From Vibrio pelagius (GTDB lineage Bacteria; Pseudomonadota; Gammaproteobacteria; Enterobacterales; Vibrionaceae): a DNA stretch of 64,000 nt. Of the stretch, positions 35,421 through 45,210 are shown piece by piece (position 1 is the first letter of the stretch; each line of letters opens with the position of its first letter). Under the pieces are notes generated by a model that did no database searches, was not told the DNA's origin, and saw nothing but the letters and a program-made list of their open reading frames with translations. The DNA lies in contig NZ_AP025504.1 in the NCBI RefSeq assembly GCF_024347575.1, positions 310,001 to 374,000 of the forward strand. Direction: 5' to 3'. The position numbers and the translations under genes are program-made.

Positions 35421-35639
35421 ATGGATAAATCCACTCTCATTTACAACACCCTTGAAGGGCTATCGAATGCAGAGCCGCAAGAATTCGCTCAAATTCGTCA
35501 AGATCTTTACAACCAATTAGGTCTGACGTTCGAACAACAAACTGCACTTTATACTCGTGTTTTAGGCCCTGCTGGTGCTGGGAAATTAACTGACATCGAC
35601 AATGCTGTTCAGTCGGCTTGTCAGTTACTTGGCGAATAA
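35421..35639 (+). CDS. Small protein of unknown function
   Basis: 72 residues, predicted mostly helical, with no signal peptide, membrane segment or metal motif. A Gly/Ala-rich turn (LGPAGAGKLTD) sits before the last helix. ATG 35421 is preceded by AGGA at 7 nt; an in-frame ATG at 35403 lacks one. It is flanked by strong terminators on both sides, so it is an independent single-gene transcript. I do not recognise the family. Confidence 0.7.
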   Translation: MDKSTLIYNTLEGLSNAEPQEFAQIRQDLYNQLGLTFEQQTALYTRVLGPAGAGKLTDIDNAVQSACQLLGE

Positions 35640-35703
35640 TTAATTAAAATTAAGAACAACAAACGCCGACTTTTCCCCACAACGCTTTCCCCCTAACGGA
35701 ATG

Positions 35704-35736
35704 AAAAAAACGCTGCTAAATTTAGCAGCGTTTTTT
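35704..35736 (+). terminator. Strong Rho-independent terminator
   Basis: AACGCTGCTAAA and TTTAGCAGCGTT form an uninterrupted palindrome with A6 before and T6 after. It lies after the small gene ending at 35639 and may also stop minus-strand transcription of the hydrolase gene (stop at 35791). Confidence 0.92.
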
Positions 35737-35790
35737 CGTTGTCTGATAAGAAACCTTTAAGCAACTGACAATTAATTAAATAGTGACAAG

Positions 35791-37083
35791 TTACTTCGGT
35801 AGGTTCTCAATTGACTCAACCATTGTCATTAACTTATCTAGAATGCGTTCACCGTCTGCTCTGATCCCATTGTGCTCGTATTCATTGGTGATCCACGCTT
35901 TCGAGTTTGGAATCTTAGCCAGAGTTTCACGGCTGTAATCAAGCTCAACGTACATGTCATCTGCATACACTGCACACGCCATCGGTACTCTGTTTTCGCT
36001 AAGCTGTTTCGGTTCATATAAGCGGACCCAGTCTGACTTGTCAGCTAATAATTCAGCAGCTTGCTTTAACGGCTTTAGGGTCTCTAATTGGTCAAACATC
36101 CACGGGTAAACCATTTCGCCCGTAAACCAGAACGCATCACCTGTTTGGTAGTTAAAGTGCGGATATTCATCGCGAACACGGTGCGCTGACCATTGCGACG
36201 CCGTACCTTGACAATAGATCGACTCATGCAGAATCGCATAAATAGGATTAGTGAGGTAAGCCTGCTCTTGTTGCATCTGATTTAAGAAGCTGTAGCTCAG
36301 TTGCTTCTCTCCATCCACATCAACAAAGGCGTTTTCCAATGTGAAATACATCGGCAGATTCGCTTCCCCGCCACCAAGATTAATGCCAATTAGCTGGAAC
36401 TGCTCAACCGTGAAGATCTGACCATTCGGCAAACGCACTTCATGAGTCAATAGATGATCTGCAATCTCACGACACAATGTTTGTGCTTGCGGGAACTGAG
36501 TGAAGAAGGCTTTGTTCTTATCTTCCACACGCTTGTAAGTCGCTCGATAGACATCATCTGCTTCACGCTCAATTGATGGAATACCGCCTGTGACATAACA
36601 ACGCAGTAAGCTTTGAGGAAACAGAGAAAGGTAAGTCAGCGTACAAAAGCCGCCAAAGCTCTGACCGATTGTCGCCCACTGTTTGATACCAAATTGTTCA
36701 CGAATCGCCTCAGCGTCACGCACAATGTTGTCAGCTCGGAAGTGTGACAGGTAATCAGCTTGCTGTTCTGGATTCAGGTGGGCCAGTGTTTGATGGCTAA
36801 TCACCGTACTATTGCCCGTGCCGCGCTGGTCTAGTAAAAGCACGCGGTACTGTTGTAGAGCGCGTTTTACCCAGCCCGATTCGCCACTCATTCTTGGGGA
36901 AGGAAAGCCCGGTCCTCCTTGAAAGTAAACAAGCCAAGGTAGATCTTGATTGTCTTTTGCAAAGTCCACCAATTCACGTGCAAACACCTGAATTTGTTGA
37001 CCGTGTGGGTTCTGGTAGTCGAGAGGAAGCTGAAAGCTATGTTGACGGTAAAGCGTCGTTCCATCAATGAATTGTGCCTGCAC
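35791..37083 (-). CDS. Alpha/beta hydrolase, S33 prolyl-aminopeptidase-like
   Basis: 430 residues, cytoplasmic. The oxyanion region is VYFQGGPGFPSPR, the nucleophile elbow is GQSFGG, and LLLDQRGTGNST lies between them; this trio is typical of S33 peptidases (proline iminopeptidase and relatives). The catalytic Asp is probably in VYADDMYV and the His in EYEHNG. The length exceeds classic short prolyl iminopeptidases (about 315) and fits the larger type. It removes N-terminal residues, most likely Pro, from peptides. The start is GTG 37083 with AAGGA at 8 nt; no upstream alternative is better. Confidence 0.87.
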   Translation of the reverse strand: MQAQFIDGTTLYRQHSFQLPLDYQNPHGQQIQVFARELVDFAKDNQDLPWLVYFQGGPGFPSPRMSGESGWVKRALQQYRVLLLDQRGTGNSTVISHQTLAHLNPEQQADYLSHFRADNIVRDAEAIREQFGIKQWATIGQSFGGFCTLTYLSLFPQSLLRCYVTGGIPSIEREADDVYRATYKRVEDKNKAFFTQFPQAQTLCREIADHLLTHEVRLPNGQIFTVEQFQLIGINLGGGEANLPMYFTLENAFVDVDGEKQLSYSFLNQMQQEQAYLTNPIYAILHESIYCQGTASQWSAHRVRDEYPHFNYQTGDAFWFTGEMVYPWMFDQLETLKPLKQAAELLADKSDWVRLYEPKQLSENRVPMACAVYADDMYVELDYSRETLAKIPNSKAWITNEYEHNGIRADGERILDKLMTMVESIENLPK

Positions 37084-37247
37084 GCAAGTATCCTTTATCT
37101 GTAACTGATTAATTATCTGTAGCTAAGTATTTATCATTATATTTGAATTTGAGCCTAACCTAGCTCAAGACTTCAAGATACTCGCAAGTCACCCTATAGG
37201 AAACTGTAAATCGTCAATATTCGTAAAAATCTTTTACAGCCAGTCTG

Positions 37248-38507
37248 TTAACTCGTGAAAGTGACATCAACTCGCCAGCCGTCAGGCGATTGCTGGGTTT
37301 GATACGTCCATCCATACTGGGCGATAAGTCGCTGCGTCAGTTCTAGCCCCAAACCAAAGCCGAGATCATCTCGCCCAATTTTAGGCTCCGTATTTCGGTT
37401 CACAATAGATAACGTATCACCTGCTTGGGTAATCTCAACAATGCCATTTTCTGTGTGCTGAAAAGCGTTGCGAATCAGATTTGAAATGACAATTCGACAC
37501 AAACTTTCGGGCAATTCCAGTGTGGTTTGGTCAACATTGGTGGTCACTTCCACTGATTTGCCTTGTAGTAAATAACCCAACTCGCCGACTATCTGCTGGA
37601 TACTTTTCCCTAACACGACTGGGGAACTAGGCAGCGACTTCCCTTCCTGACGATTCAACCAAAGTAGTGTTTCGGTTAGGTCAGTCATAGTAAAGCCCGC
37701 CCTTTCGATACGATCGAGCACTTCGAGTTGTTTCTCTGTTGGGAGCTGCTTAGTAATCATTTTGCGCAGCAGTTCAGAATTGGTTCGCGTAACCGCAATC
37801 GGTGTTCGCAGCTCATGACTGGCATACCCAAGAAAACGTTGCTCTCGCTCCAAGCTCTCTTGTACCGAGCTCAAGCTAGATTTGATCAACTCCCCGAGTG
37901 CATTCAGCTCACTGTAGTGAAAGTTGGGGACAGGTTGAGTGAGCTGCTCTTTATCTAGCGCCTTTGCCCAATCTTTTAACTCTTCCACTGGCGAGGCTAT
38001 TTTTCGCTGAACCAAAATCAATGCGATGAAAAAAAAGACGATGGCGCCAAGCCCAATAAAAATGATGTAGATAAATGGTGGCGGCTCATTTTCAAACTTA
38101 TCGTTCATATCCATATGTTTAAGCAGCAAAGAGATATAACGTGTTTCCCCATCTACGACGACTTTCATTGCGAAGTAACCCGCTTCAGGCTCAGAGATGA
38201 TAGGTACGCCATCTATCCGTTTAAGAAGTTCATTCGGGATCAACTCTTCCGGGTTCAGGTTTTGCTGAATCTCTTTCGGTAAGTCTTCCCACTTAGCCGC
38301 TAGCGTCACGTCATCAAACTGGACTGGTGCGTCGTTTTCACCCAGTGGAAGCTCAGTAGCTTGTGCACGCATAAACTCCGTCATCGCAGCATCTAAACCC
38401 GCAAAGAAGTAGTGAATACCAGTTATGGTCAACACGCCGATAGTGGCACTGCCAACAAATAGCATCGCGACCAGAAAATAGAGCCTGATACTCGGGCGGA
38501 TCTTCAT
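37248..38507 (-). CDS. Sensor histidine kinase linked to the efflux operon
   Basis: 419 residues. Two membrane segments (about 10-32 and 143-163) frame a periplasmic domain of about 110 residues without a known fold. Next come a HAMP-like linker, HisKA with GYASHELRTPIAV (His231), and a compact HATPase with IRNAFQH and GFGLGLELTQ; the G1 box is shortened (SIVNRNTEP), with no clear DxGxG. Its ATG directly follows the regulator's stop codon, so the pair is co-translated. The cue is unknown; the neighbouring RND operon suggests envelope damage or toxic compounds. Confidence 0.87.
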   Translation of the reverse strand: MKIRPSIRLYFLVAMLFVGSATIGVLTITGIHYFFAGLDAAMTEFMRAQATELPLGENDAPVQFDDVTLAAKWEDLPKEIQQNLNPEELIPNELLKRIDGVPIISEPEAGYFAMKVVVDGETRYISLLLKHMDMNDKFENEPPPFIYIIFIGLGAIVFFFIALILVQRKIASPVEELKDWAKALDKEQLTQPVPNFHYSELNALGELIKSSLSSVQESLEREQRFLGYASHELRTPIAVTRTNSELLRKMITKQLPTEKQLEVLDRIERAGFTMTDLTETLLWLNRQEGKSLPSSPVVLGKSIQQIVGELGYLLQGKSVEVTTNVDQTTLELPESLCRIVISNLIRNAFQHTENGIVEITQAGDTLSIVNRNTEPKIGRDDLGFGLGLELTQRLIAQYGWTYQTQQSPDGWRVDVTFTS

Positions 38508-39191
38508 CTACGCGTCCTCATTCAGCTTGAAGGCAAAACCGTAACCGGAAACGGTTTGAATAAGCTTAGTATCGCTTTTGCCATCGACTGCTTTTCGAAG
38601 ATTAAACATATGAACCTTCAAGCTATTGCTGTCTGGCTGTTCATCTCCCCAGACGGCTTGCATCAATTTTTCACGAGATACGGCATTTGGGCTCTCTCGC
38701 ATCAAGCATTCTAGAAGTTTGATTCCGGTTGGCGATACTTTAAGCGCCTTACCTTGGCGAGTGGCGCTTTTATCTTGAAAATCCAACTCAACATCTTCGA
38801 TGCGCAGTTTATTAACTTGCCCACTGCGACGACGAGATAAAACTTGAGTGCGTACGATCAACTCTTCCATAGCAAAAGGTTTTACGAGGTAGTCGTCTGC
38901 ACCTTTAGAAAACCCTGTCAGTTTATCGTCGAGGGTGTCACGGGCAGTTAGCATTAGAATTGGAACATCTATACCTTGAGAACGTATCTTTTCACACACC
39001 TCTAGCCCATTAAGTTTGGGTAAATTGAGGTCAAGGATGACCGCATCGTAATGGTTAGTTTCGATGAGATTGTAACCGGACAAACCATTGGCTGCGTGGT
39101 CACATGATATATCTTCAAGTTCAAGGTAATCGATGACCGCTTTTGCCAAGTCGAGATCATCTTCAACCAATAGAAGTTGCAAATTGTTCAC
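38508..39191 (-). CDS. OmpR-family response regulator linked to the efflux operon
   Basis: About 227 residues: receiver with DD near residue 10, phospho-acceptor Asp in VILDLNLPKLNG, Thr in LMLTARD and Lys in YLVKPF, followed by a winged helix (VSPTGIKLLECLMRES; LKVHMFNLRKAVD; IQTVSGYGFAF). I favour GTG 39191 as the start because GGAGG stands 5-6 nt before it; an ATG at 39206 is in frame but has no site. It lies at the end of the efflux operon and its likely DNA site is an 11-bp-spaced repeat upstream of that operon. Confidence 0.88.
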   Translation of the reverse strand: MNNLQLLLVEDDLDLAKAVIDYLELEDISCDHAANGLSGYNLIETNHYDAVILDLNLPKLNGLEVCEKIRSQGIDVPILMLTARDTLDDKLTGFSKGADDYLVKPFAMEELIVRTQVLSRRRSGQVNKLRIEDVELDFQDKSATRQGKALKVSPTGIKLLECLMRESPNAVSREKLMQAVWGDEQPDSNSLKVHMFNLRKAVDGKSDTKLIQTVSGYGFAFKLNEDA

Positions 39192-39214
39192 CCATCCCTC
39201 CGTCATTCCCAGAA

Positions 39215-39240
39215 AGCCCCATAAGCTTTTTCTCGGGGCT
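39215..39240 (-). terminator. Weak hairpin between the efflux operon and its regulator gene
   Basis: AGCCCC and GGGGCT form a 6-bp GC-rich stem with a 14-nt loop; on the minus strand TTTCT follows. It could be a partial terminator that lowers regulator expression relative to the pump. Confidence 0.4.
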
Positions 39241-39267
39241 AGATATGCCTCATGTAATTGTAACTGA

Positions 39268-42200
39268 TTACGCCAGCTCTAGCTGATTTTCAGTTTTAAA
39301 AAGCTTCTGTTTTATCTTGCTAATCAGCGTATTGGCATCATTTTGAATCATTAGCAGTGATGGTGTTAGAACCAGAGTGATAACAGTCGCAAACAAAATA
39401 CCGTAACCAAGAGCCGCTGCTGCTGGAATTAGAAACTGTGCCTGCATAGAAGTTTCACTCAACAGTGGCGCCAAGCCAGCAAACGTAGTGACAGAGGTCA
39501 GCAATACTGCGCGTAAACGCCCTGTACATGCATGCTGGATCGCTTCTTTGACACTCAATGACTTATCTTTGATCAGTTCATTGAATCGTGAGACCAACAG
39601 TAAGCTGTCATTCACCACCACACCGCTTAGTGCCAAGATCCCGTTTAGTGACAAGATACTCAGCGTCAGGTCGTTCAACCAGTGCCCTAAAATGGCGCCA
39701 ACAATACCAAATGGAATCGCGACCATGATGATCAATGGCTGCATGTACGATTTCAAGGGAATAGACAACAACGCAAAGATCATTATAAGCGCTAAAACAA
39801 AGGTCGATTGCATAGAGTCCGTAGACTCTTGTTGCTGCTCTGCTTCACCAGTAAAGTCAATTTTCACCGTCGGATAGTCTGCATTGAGCTCTTTGACTAT
39901 GCTGTTTTTCAGCCGAGCGACAAGCTCGTTCGATGCGACCTGATCTTTGTCGACCACTGCCGTAATATACACCGCACGCTGGTTATCGATACGGGTAATT
40001 TCAGACTGTTGGTAATCCGAGTAGACCTTAGCAACCGTCGTCAATGGAACAACCGTACCATCTAGCGTTCTCACTTTTGACGCACCAATATCCGCAAGTG
40101 TTTGGCGATCTTCTTCTGGATAACGAACACGGACTTTCACTTCGTCTTTGCCGCGCTGAAAACGCTGAACAATATCGCCACCAAATGATTGCAACACTTG
40201 TTGCGCTAGCGTTGCGGTATCCATACCTAACGCTCGGCCTTGATCCGTCAATTCAAAGCGATACTGAGGTTCACCCAAGTCCAAGTTATCGTCAATGCCG
40301 CTAACTCCAGCCACTGTTTGCAACTCGGCTTTAAGTTTGTTCGCGGCTTCTTTCAATAACTCTTCGTCGTTGGCTTTCAGCTCGGCTTTAAACGCATCTA
40401 CCATCTCCATCATTGATAGAACTTTGAGCTTTTTGACGCCTTCCATATTTTCAGAGTTTGCCAACCACACGTCAGCAAATTCGTTAGAGTCATAGGTCGC
40501 TTCACCGTCCAGTTCAATCGTCACTTTGCCCGACTTATCTTCCTCTGCGATCACTTGTACGCTTGAAATGCCCGACTCACCACCATGAATGGCTCGCAAT
40601 TGTTTGTCCACTTCCAAAGCATTCGCTTCTAACTGCAGCAGGTTAGTTTGCGTTTGGCTAAAGCTACTATCGTTATACATGCTGATTTCAGCGGTCACAG
40701 TGTCGCCAGCAATATCTGGGAAGAAGGCAACCCGTACGCTACCGGTAAATGGCATCCCGATAACCAGAATGAATAACGAGATGAAACCGAGCACGACCGC
40801 ATATCGGAAGTTCAATGCTTGTTTAATCAATCGCTTGTAAACCTGGTTGTTCACCCATTCTAAACCGTTATCAGCGCCTTGTTGAATGCGATTCCAAATC
40901 CCCTTTTTATCTGAACGTTGAGTATTCACATGGGCCAAATGAGACGGCAAGATCAGTTTAGACTCAACCAAAGAGAGCATTAAGCAGATGGCAACAACGG
41001 TCGCAAACTGAGCATAGATTTGTCCCATTTTGCCTTCAACCATGGCAATCGAAACAAATGCAACCACGGTAGTCAGCACACCAAATATGGTTGGTGCTGC
41101 CACTTTATGCGTACCTACAATCGTACTCTTTAATGAGTCCCCTTCTGCTCTGCGCGTCGAGTAAATGCTTTCTCCGACAACTACCGCATCATCGACCACA
41201 ATCCCGAGTGCCATGATGAAGCCGAATGTGGTCATCTCATTGATTGTGAGACCCATAAATGAATCGGTCATAAAGAACAGAGTGCCACAGAATACAAATG
41301 GCAGGCTCGCCGCTACCCAGAACGCAACTCGGATGTTAAGAAACAGAGCCAAGACAATGAATACTAAGGCGATACCGGTTAGAGCATTTTTCGCTAGTAG
41401 AGACAGTCGTTCTTTAATCAGCGTGCTTTTGTCGTACCAACTCTCTATTTCAACGTTCTCTGGCAGTAAGTTACTTGATTTCCACGTTTCAACGACTTGT
41501 TCGGCCTGTTCAACGATGCTGATAACATCACTGTATTCATCCATTACAATCTGAATGCCCATCGAGTTCTGCTGGTTGTAACGAGACAGGCTGAAGGTAT
41601 CCTCTTCAAACACATCACTGACTTTAGCAATATCGCCAAGTACGATCTGGCCACCATTGGCGGTGTTCAAGATAGGGATCGCTCTAAAGTCTTGCAGTTC
41701 GTACGCCTGATCCGACACTTTAAGACGAACCGTTTTATCGCCATTGCGTAAGCTTGTCGCTATGCTAGTTGATGATTCTGCATTGATTGCGTTAGAAACA
41801 TCCGTTAGCGTTAGATTGTAAGCTTGCAGTTTGGCCTCATTAACCTCAACAGAGATCATTGGATCGATCTTAGCCTTAATTTCTAAATCACGAATCTGAC
41901 TTTGACTCAGTAAATCCGCTTTTAGCTGCTCTGCAAGGTCCTGCAAGGTAGCGCGGTCTGTATCGCCATAGAGCTGAACCCACAGTGCGTGTTCTTGCAT
42001 TCGCGCTTTGTCGATAACTGGGTTATCCGCTTCGACTGGCAGATTGTTAATTGCATCAACCTTGGTTTTCACGTCATCGAGCAACGTACTGAGGTCGTAA
42101 TTGGTCTCTTTCTCGATAGAAACGTGGCTGCCTGAAGAGTCAGAAGTCGACGTTATATGCTTAATGCCTGATACCGTTTCAAGTGCCTCTTCGATCTTCA

Positions 42201-42438
42201 TGGCGATCCCCTCTTCCGCTTGAACGGGGTCACCACTATCGTAGGTCACAGACACCGTGACGACGTCAGGTTCTAAGCTTGGGAATGCCTCTTTACGTAA
42301 GCTATTAACCGAGAACAAGCCAACCATGATAACGCCCAACATCAGAAGATTTGCCGCTACTGAGTTTTGGGCAAACCACGCGATGATGCCTTTAGGCTTA
42401 TACGCTGATTGCTGGTCGGCTGAAGGTAACGAACTCAT
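39268..42438 (-). CDS. RND-family efflux permease
   Basis: 1056 residues with twelve membrane segments and two large periplasmic loops. The proton-relay Asp pair lies in ALGIVVDDAVVVGESIYS (helix 4). The duplication is visible: AFWVAASLPFVFCGTLFF in the first half and IMVAIPFGIVGAILGHW in the second. It pumps small molecules out using the proton gradient. The subfamily is closer to uncharacterised AcrB-like pumps with a short linker than to metal pumps, as no Met cluster is seen. Its ATG lies 1 nt after the adaptor stop, with GGAGG upstream. Confidence 0.93.
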   Translation of the reverse strand: MSSLPSADQQSAYKPKGIIAWFAQNSVAANLLMLGVIMVGLFSVNSLRKEAFPSLEPDVVTVSVTYDSGDPVQAEEGIAMKIEEALETVSGIKHITSTSDSSGSHVSIEKETNYDLSTLLDDVKTKVDAINNLPVEADNPVIDKARMQEHALWVQLYGDTDRATLQDLAEQLKADLLSQSQIRDLEIKAKIDPMISVEVNEAKLQAYNLTLTDVSNAINAESSTSIATSLRNGDKTVRLKVSDQAYELQDFRAIPILNTANGGQIVLGDIAKVSDVFEEDTFSLSRYNQQNSMGIQIVMDEYSDVISIVEQAEQVVETWKSSNLLPENVEIESWYDKSTLIKERLSLLAKNALTGIALVFIVLALFLNIRVAFWVAASLPFVFCGTLFFMTDSFMGLTINEMTTFGFIMALGIVVDDAVVVGESIYSTRRAEGDSLKSTIVGTHKVAAPTIFGVLTTVVAFVSIAMVEGKMGQIYAQFATVVAICLMLSLVESKLILPSHLAHVNTQRSDKKGIWNRIQQGADNGLEWVNNQVYKRLIKQALNFRYAVVLGFISLFILVIGMPFTGSVRVAFFPDIAGDTVTAEISMYNDSSFSQTQTNLLQLEANALEVDKQLRAIHGGESGISSVQVIAEEDKSGKVTIELDGEATYDSNEFADVWLANSENMEGVKKLKVLSMMEMVDAFKAELKANDEELLKEAANKLKAELQTVAGVSGIDDNLDLGEPQYRFELTDQGRALGMDTATLAQQVLQSFGGDIVQRFQRGKDEVKVRVRYPEEDRQTLADIGASKVRTLDGTVVPLTTVAKVYSDYQQSEITRIDNQRAVYITAVVDKDQVASNELVARLKNSIVKELNADYPTVKIDFTGEAEQQQESTDSMQSTFVLALIMIFALLSIPLKSYMQPLIIMVAIPFGIVGAILGHWLNDLTLSILSLNGILALSGVVVNDSLLLVSRFNELIKDKSLSVKEAIQHACTGRLRAVLLTSVTTFAGLAPLLSETSMQAQFLIPAAAALGYGILFATVITLVLTPSLLMIQNDANTLISKIKQKLFKTENQLELA

Positions 42439-42439
42439 A

Positions 42440-43717
42440 TTAGCCCTCCTCTGACATGGTACGATCTGAGGCTGAATCTAAGTTACGTTCAACCATTTGA
42501 ATGTCACTGTTCTCTTCAGCAACCGTTGGAATGACCTTCATACCCACCTTAAAATTGCTTAGTGGACGCATCACCACTTGCACTGCGGTTTCACTGTTAA
42601 CGGGTTCAACATAGATATGTTCGTTGCGCTCAAACATGGTGGCGGCTGGTGACTTAGTTAGCATACCTTGTGAATCAACAGTCCAAATGTCACCTTGCTG
42701 CGACAAAGCAGAGGCAGGCAGTTGCCATAAATTATCTACTTCAGCACCCGAGATGGTCGCGGTGACAAAGGTACCTGGGAAAAGTGGTTGAGTTTGTTCA
42801 AGCGGATTATCGACAACCAATACGACTGAACGCTGACGTGTGTTCTGTGCGACATATTGATAACTACGCTTGACCTCGGCTTGCCATTCAAAAGCACCAG
42901 TGCTGTCGGTAATGGTCGCGTTCCAAGTGACGTTGCCTTGTTGGTTGCCTTCTTTCGTTGCTTTTGGCAGGTTCGCCCACTGTTGTTCTGATAAAGGAAT
43001 TTCGATTTCAATACGGTCGGTGCTGTATAGCGTCGCAACGCTACTTCCCGCGTTTAGATAACTGCCGGGCTGAATATCACGACTGACGACAACGCTATCA
43101 AAAGGTGCTCGAACTTCAGTATTCGATAAGTCTTGCTGCGCTTTCACCAAGGCTTGCTTAGCATTCGCTAGTTTAGCTTGCGCACTCGCTAGCTGAGGTT
43201 CGCGAAGCACAAGTGGAGAGCTCGGTTCTCCAGTTAAACCAGAACGCTCCCATTCAGAGCGAGCCTGTTCGCCTTGTCTCTGTTCTTCCAGTAATTCTTG
43301 GGTTGCGGTTGCAACATCTGACTTCGCTTGAGTCAGGGCTTGCTGGTAGCTTGTTGTGTCGATCTTAGCCAACAGCTCACCTTCTTTCACGGTAGAGCCT
43401 GCTTCAAAACTACCAGACAACCACTCAACACGACCGCTCACTTCACTTGCAAAGGCAAGCTCGTAGCGGGGTTTTGTTTCGCCATAGCCCACCACTTCAG
43501 CACGATAGCTGGCTGCGTCCGTTAACTGAACCGCAACCTGAGGAAGTGAACGTGTATCCAACGGTTGTTCACCAGCAATATCGAGTTTAGTTTGTGGCTG
43601 CGCTTGAGCGGCCTGAGCCATTTGGCTGCCGTTGTACGCAACTACAGCAAAAATAGAGCCCGCAGCCGCGACTGTGATAGCGAACGTAATTGCATTCTTT
43701 TTTAATGTGCTTTTCAT
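42440..43717 (-). CDS. RND efflux periplasmic adaptor (membrane fusion protein)
   Basis: 425 residues: an N-terminal membrane anchor or signal (AITFAITVAAAGSIFAVVAY), first lipoyl half VEWLSGSFEAGSTVKEGELL, a helical hairpin (residues about 125-200), second lipoyl half APFDSVVVSRDIQPGSYLN, then beta-barrel and membrane-proximal domains (QPLFPGTFVTATISG). It bridges the permease and the outer-membrane channel. The ATG overlaps the stop of the channel gene by 4 nt, and the permease follows directly. Confidence 0.92.
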   Translation of the reverse strand: MKSTLKKNAITFAITVAAAGSIFAVVAYNGSQMAQAAQAQPQTKLDIAGEQPLDTRSLPQVAVQLTDAASYRAEVVGYGETKPRYELAFASEVSGRVEWLSGSFEAGSTVKEGELLAKIDTTSYQQALTQAKSDVATATQELLEEQRQGEQARSEWERSGLTGEPSSPLVLREPQLASAQAKLANAKQALVKAQQDLSNTEVRAPFDSVVVSRDIQPGSYLNAGSSVATLYSTDRIEIEIPLSEQQWANLPKATKEGNQQGNVTWNATITDSTGAFEWQAEVKRSYQYVAQNTRQRSVVLVVDNPLEQTQPLFPGTFVTATISGAEVDNLWQLPASALSQQGDIWTVDSQGMLTKSPAATMFERNEHIYVEPVNSETAVQVVMRPLSNFKVGMKVIPTVAEENSDIQMVERNLDSASDRTMSEEG

Positions 43718-45108
43718 GCTTTGTTTCCTAGATTTTCGACACCTAGGCCCAGTGCTAAGCCTAAATCAATTCGGTTAAGTAGACGTTGGTATGTGGTATT
43801 GGTGAGTTGAGACTCGACGTCATAGGCTTGCTGCTGAACGGTCAATAAATCGAAGATATCCACCAGCCCTTGACGGTATTTCTCTTCGTAGCTCACCACA
43901 CTTCGTTTAGCACTCGATAGCGACGCTTGTAGGTGCTGTTGCTGATCCGCCAATGAGCCTTCTTGCCCAATCGCGTTTTCCACCTCATTCACAGCGGTTA
44001 GCAAGGTTTCTTGGTAAGCCCAGTAACTTTGCTCTGTCGTGAGTTCAGCAATCTCGGCATTGGTTTTCAGACGACCACCTTGGAATAGCGGTGCAGATAC
44101 CTGTCCTAACGCACTCCACAAAGGGTTGGCAAACAAGGCTTCACTTGGTGTTTCAGCCATGTCTTTTAAGCTCGCAGAAAGACTGAACGATGGCAGCATC
44201 GCTTTATAAGCAGCATCGGTTCTCAAACTCTCGGCTTCAATATTGAAGAAGGCTTGTTGAAGATCTGGACGACCTGCTAGGTTTTGAACCGACATGTTTT
44301 CAAGTGGATTGAGAACATCAGGAAACGCTTGAACGACATTGACGTCAGTAACCTTAGTATTCAACTCACCCGTTAACAGCAGCAGGCTTCGTTTGCTCTG
44401 CGCCAAGTTTTCTTGATATTGAGCCACAGTCGCACGAGTAGAGGCTGTGCTTGTCTTTGCATTGTCGAGCTCTTCAAGTGTACCTAAGCCGACTTGATAG
44501 CGGTCTAATACTAAAGTTTCGTTGTTTTCAAGAATCGCTAAACGGCGCTGCTCAATATCTAACAACTGTTGATTAACACTGATCTCTAGCCAGCCACGCA
44601 TAATGTTTGCAGCAAGAAGGTTGGTCGCGTTTTGTAAGCTAGCCTGAGATGCCGCAACATCTTTTCTAGATGCAGCGCTCACATCAGCAAGGCGTTGCCA
44701 TAGGTCTAGTTCCCAACTCACCGTGACATCAGCGTTGTAACTCTCGTCACTGTCTTCTGTTTTTTCACCTGAAAAATTGGCATTCACCATTGGCAATTGG
44801 TCAGCAAAACTCAACCCCTCTTGGGCATAGGCGATCTTGAGAGCCACAATGCTCTGCTGAAGACTTGGGTTCGCGCTAAACGCAGTCGTCAGGTACTGCT
44901 CTAGCTCAGGTACATTAACGAGATCGGTAATTAAGGTCGTTGTTTGTTGTGTCTGCTCTTCACCAGCTGTTTCTACTCGATTAAGTAACTGCTGAATGGA
45001 CTTATTTTGTTGCTCTGTGGCCTGCGTTGAAAAGTCGGCTTCACTGGTTGTCGCACAACCCATAAGACCGGATAGCATTATCGCAAGCACTGAATATCGA
45101 AACGTCAT
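43714..45108 (-). CDS. TolC/NodT-type outer-membrane efflux lipoprotein
   Basis: 464 residues. The signal peptide ends in a lipobox (LSGLMGCATT), so the protein is probably acylated. The rest is the duplicated helical barrel of outer-membrane efflux proteins (SFADQLPMVNANFSGE; VGLGTLEELDNAKTSTAST; AEIAELTTEQSYWAYQE; QGLVDIFDLLTVQQQAYD). It forms the exit channel of the pump. ATG 45108 has GGGAGAG before it and is preferred to the in-frame TTG at 45138, which would spoil the signal peptide. It is the first gene of the efflux operon. Confidence 0.92.
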   Translation of the reverse strand: MTFRYSVLAIMLSGLMGCATTSEADFSTQATEQQNKSIQQLLNRVETAGEEQTQQTTTLITDLVNVPELEQYLTTAFSANPSLQQSIVALKIAYAQEGLSFADQLPMVNANFSGEKTEDSDESYNADVTVSWELDLWQRLADVSAASRKDVAASQASLQNATNLLAANIMRGWLEISVNQQLLDIEQRRLAILENNETLVLDRYQVGLGTLEELDNAKTSTASTRATVAQYQENLAQSKRSLLLLTGELNTKVTDVNVVQAFPDVLNPLENMSVQNLAGRPDLQQAFFNIEAESLRTDAAYKAMLPSFSLSASLKDMAETPSEALFANPLWSALGQVSAPLFQGGRLKTNAEIAELTTEQSYWAYQETLLTAVNEVENAIGQEGSLADQQQHLQASLSSAKRSVVSYEEKYRQGLVDIFDLLTVQQQAYDVESQLTNTTYQRLLNRIDLGLALGLGVENLGNKA

Positions 45109-45152
45109 TGGTGCTCTCTCCCACTTAGATGCGGCCAAGATAGAGCAAGCAG

Positions 45153-45169
45153 GGTTAAGGAGGGGTTAA
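45153..45169 (-). promoter_or_regulatory. 11-bp-spaced direct repeat upstream of the efflux operon
   Basis: GGTTAA occurs at 45153-45158 and 45164-45169, exactly one helical turn apart; the context is AGGGTTAA and GGGGTTAA. OmpR/PhoB-family regulators bind direct repeats with this period. It lies 45-61 nt upstream of the first efflux ATG. Confidence 0.45.
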
Positions 45170-45210
45170 CGCCTAAATATATTCACAAACAAAATGTTTA
45201 GCTGAAAGGT

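Noticed and set aside
37096-37121. TATCTGTA repeated at 18-nt spacing upstream of the hydrolase gene
   Set aside because: AT-rich and close to the start codon; 18 nt is not a full-turn spacing and no promoter could be placed beside it.
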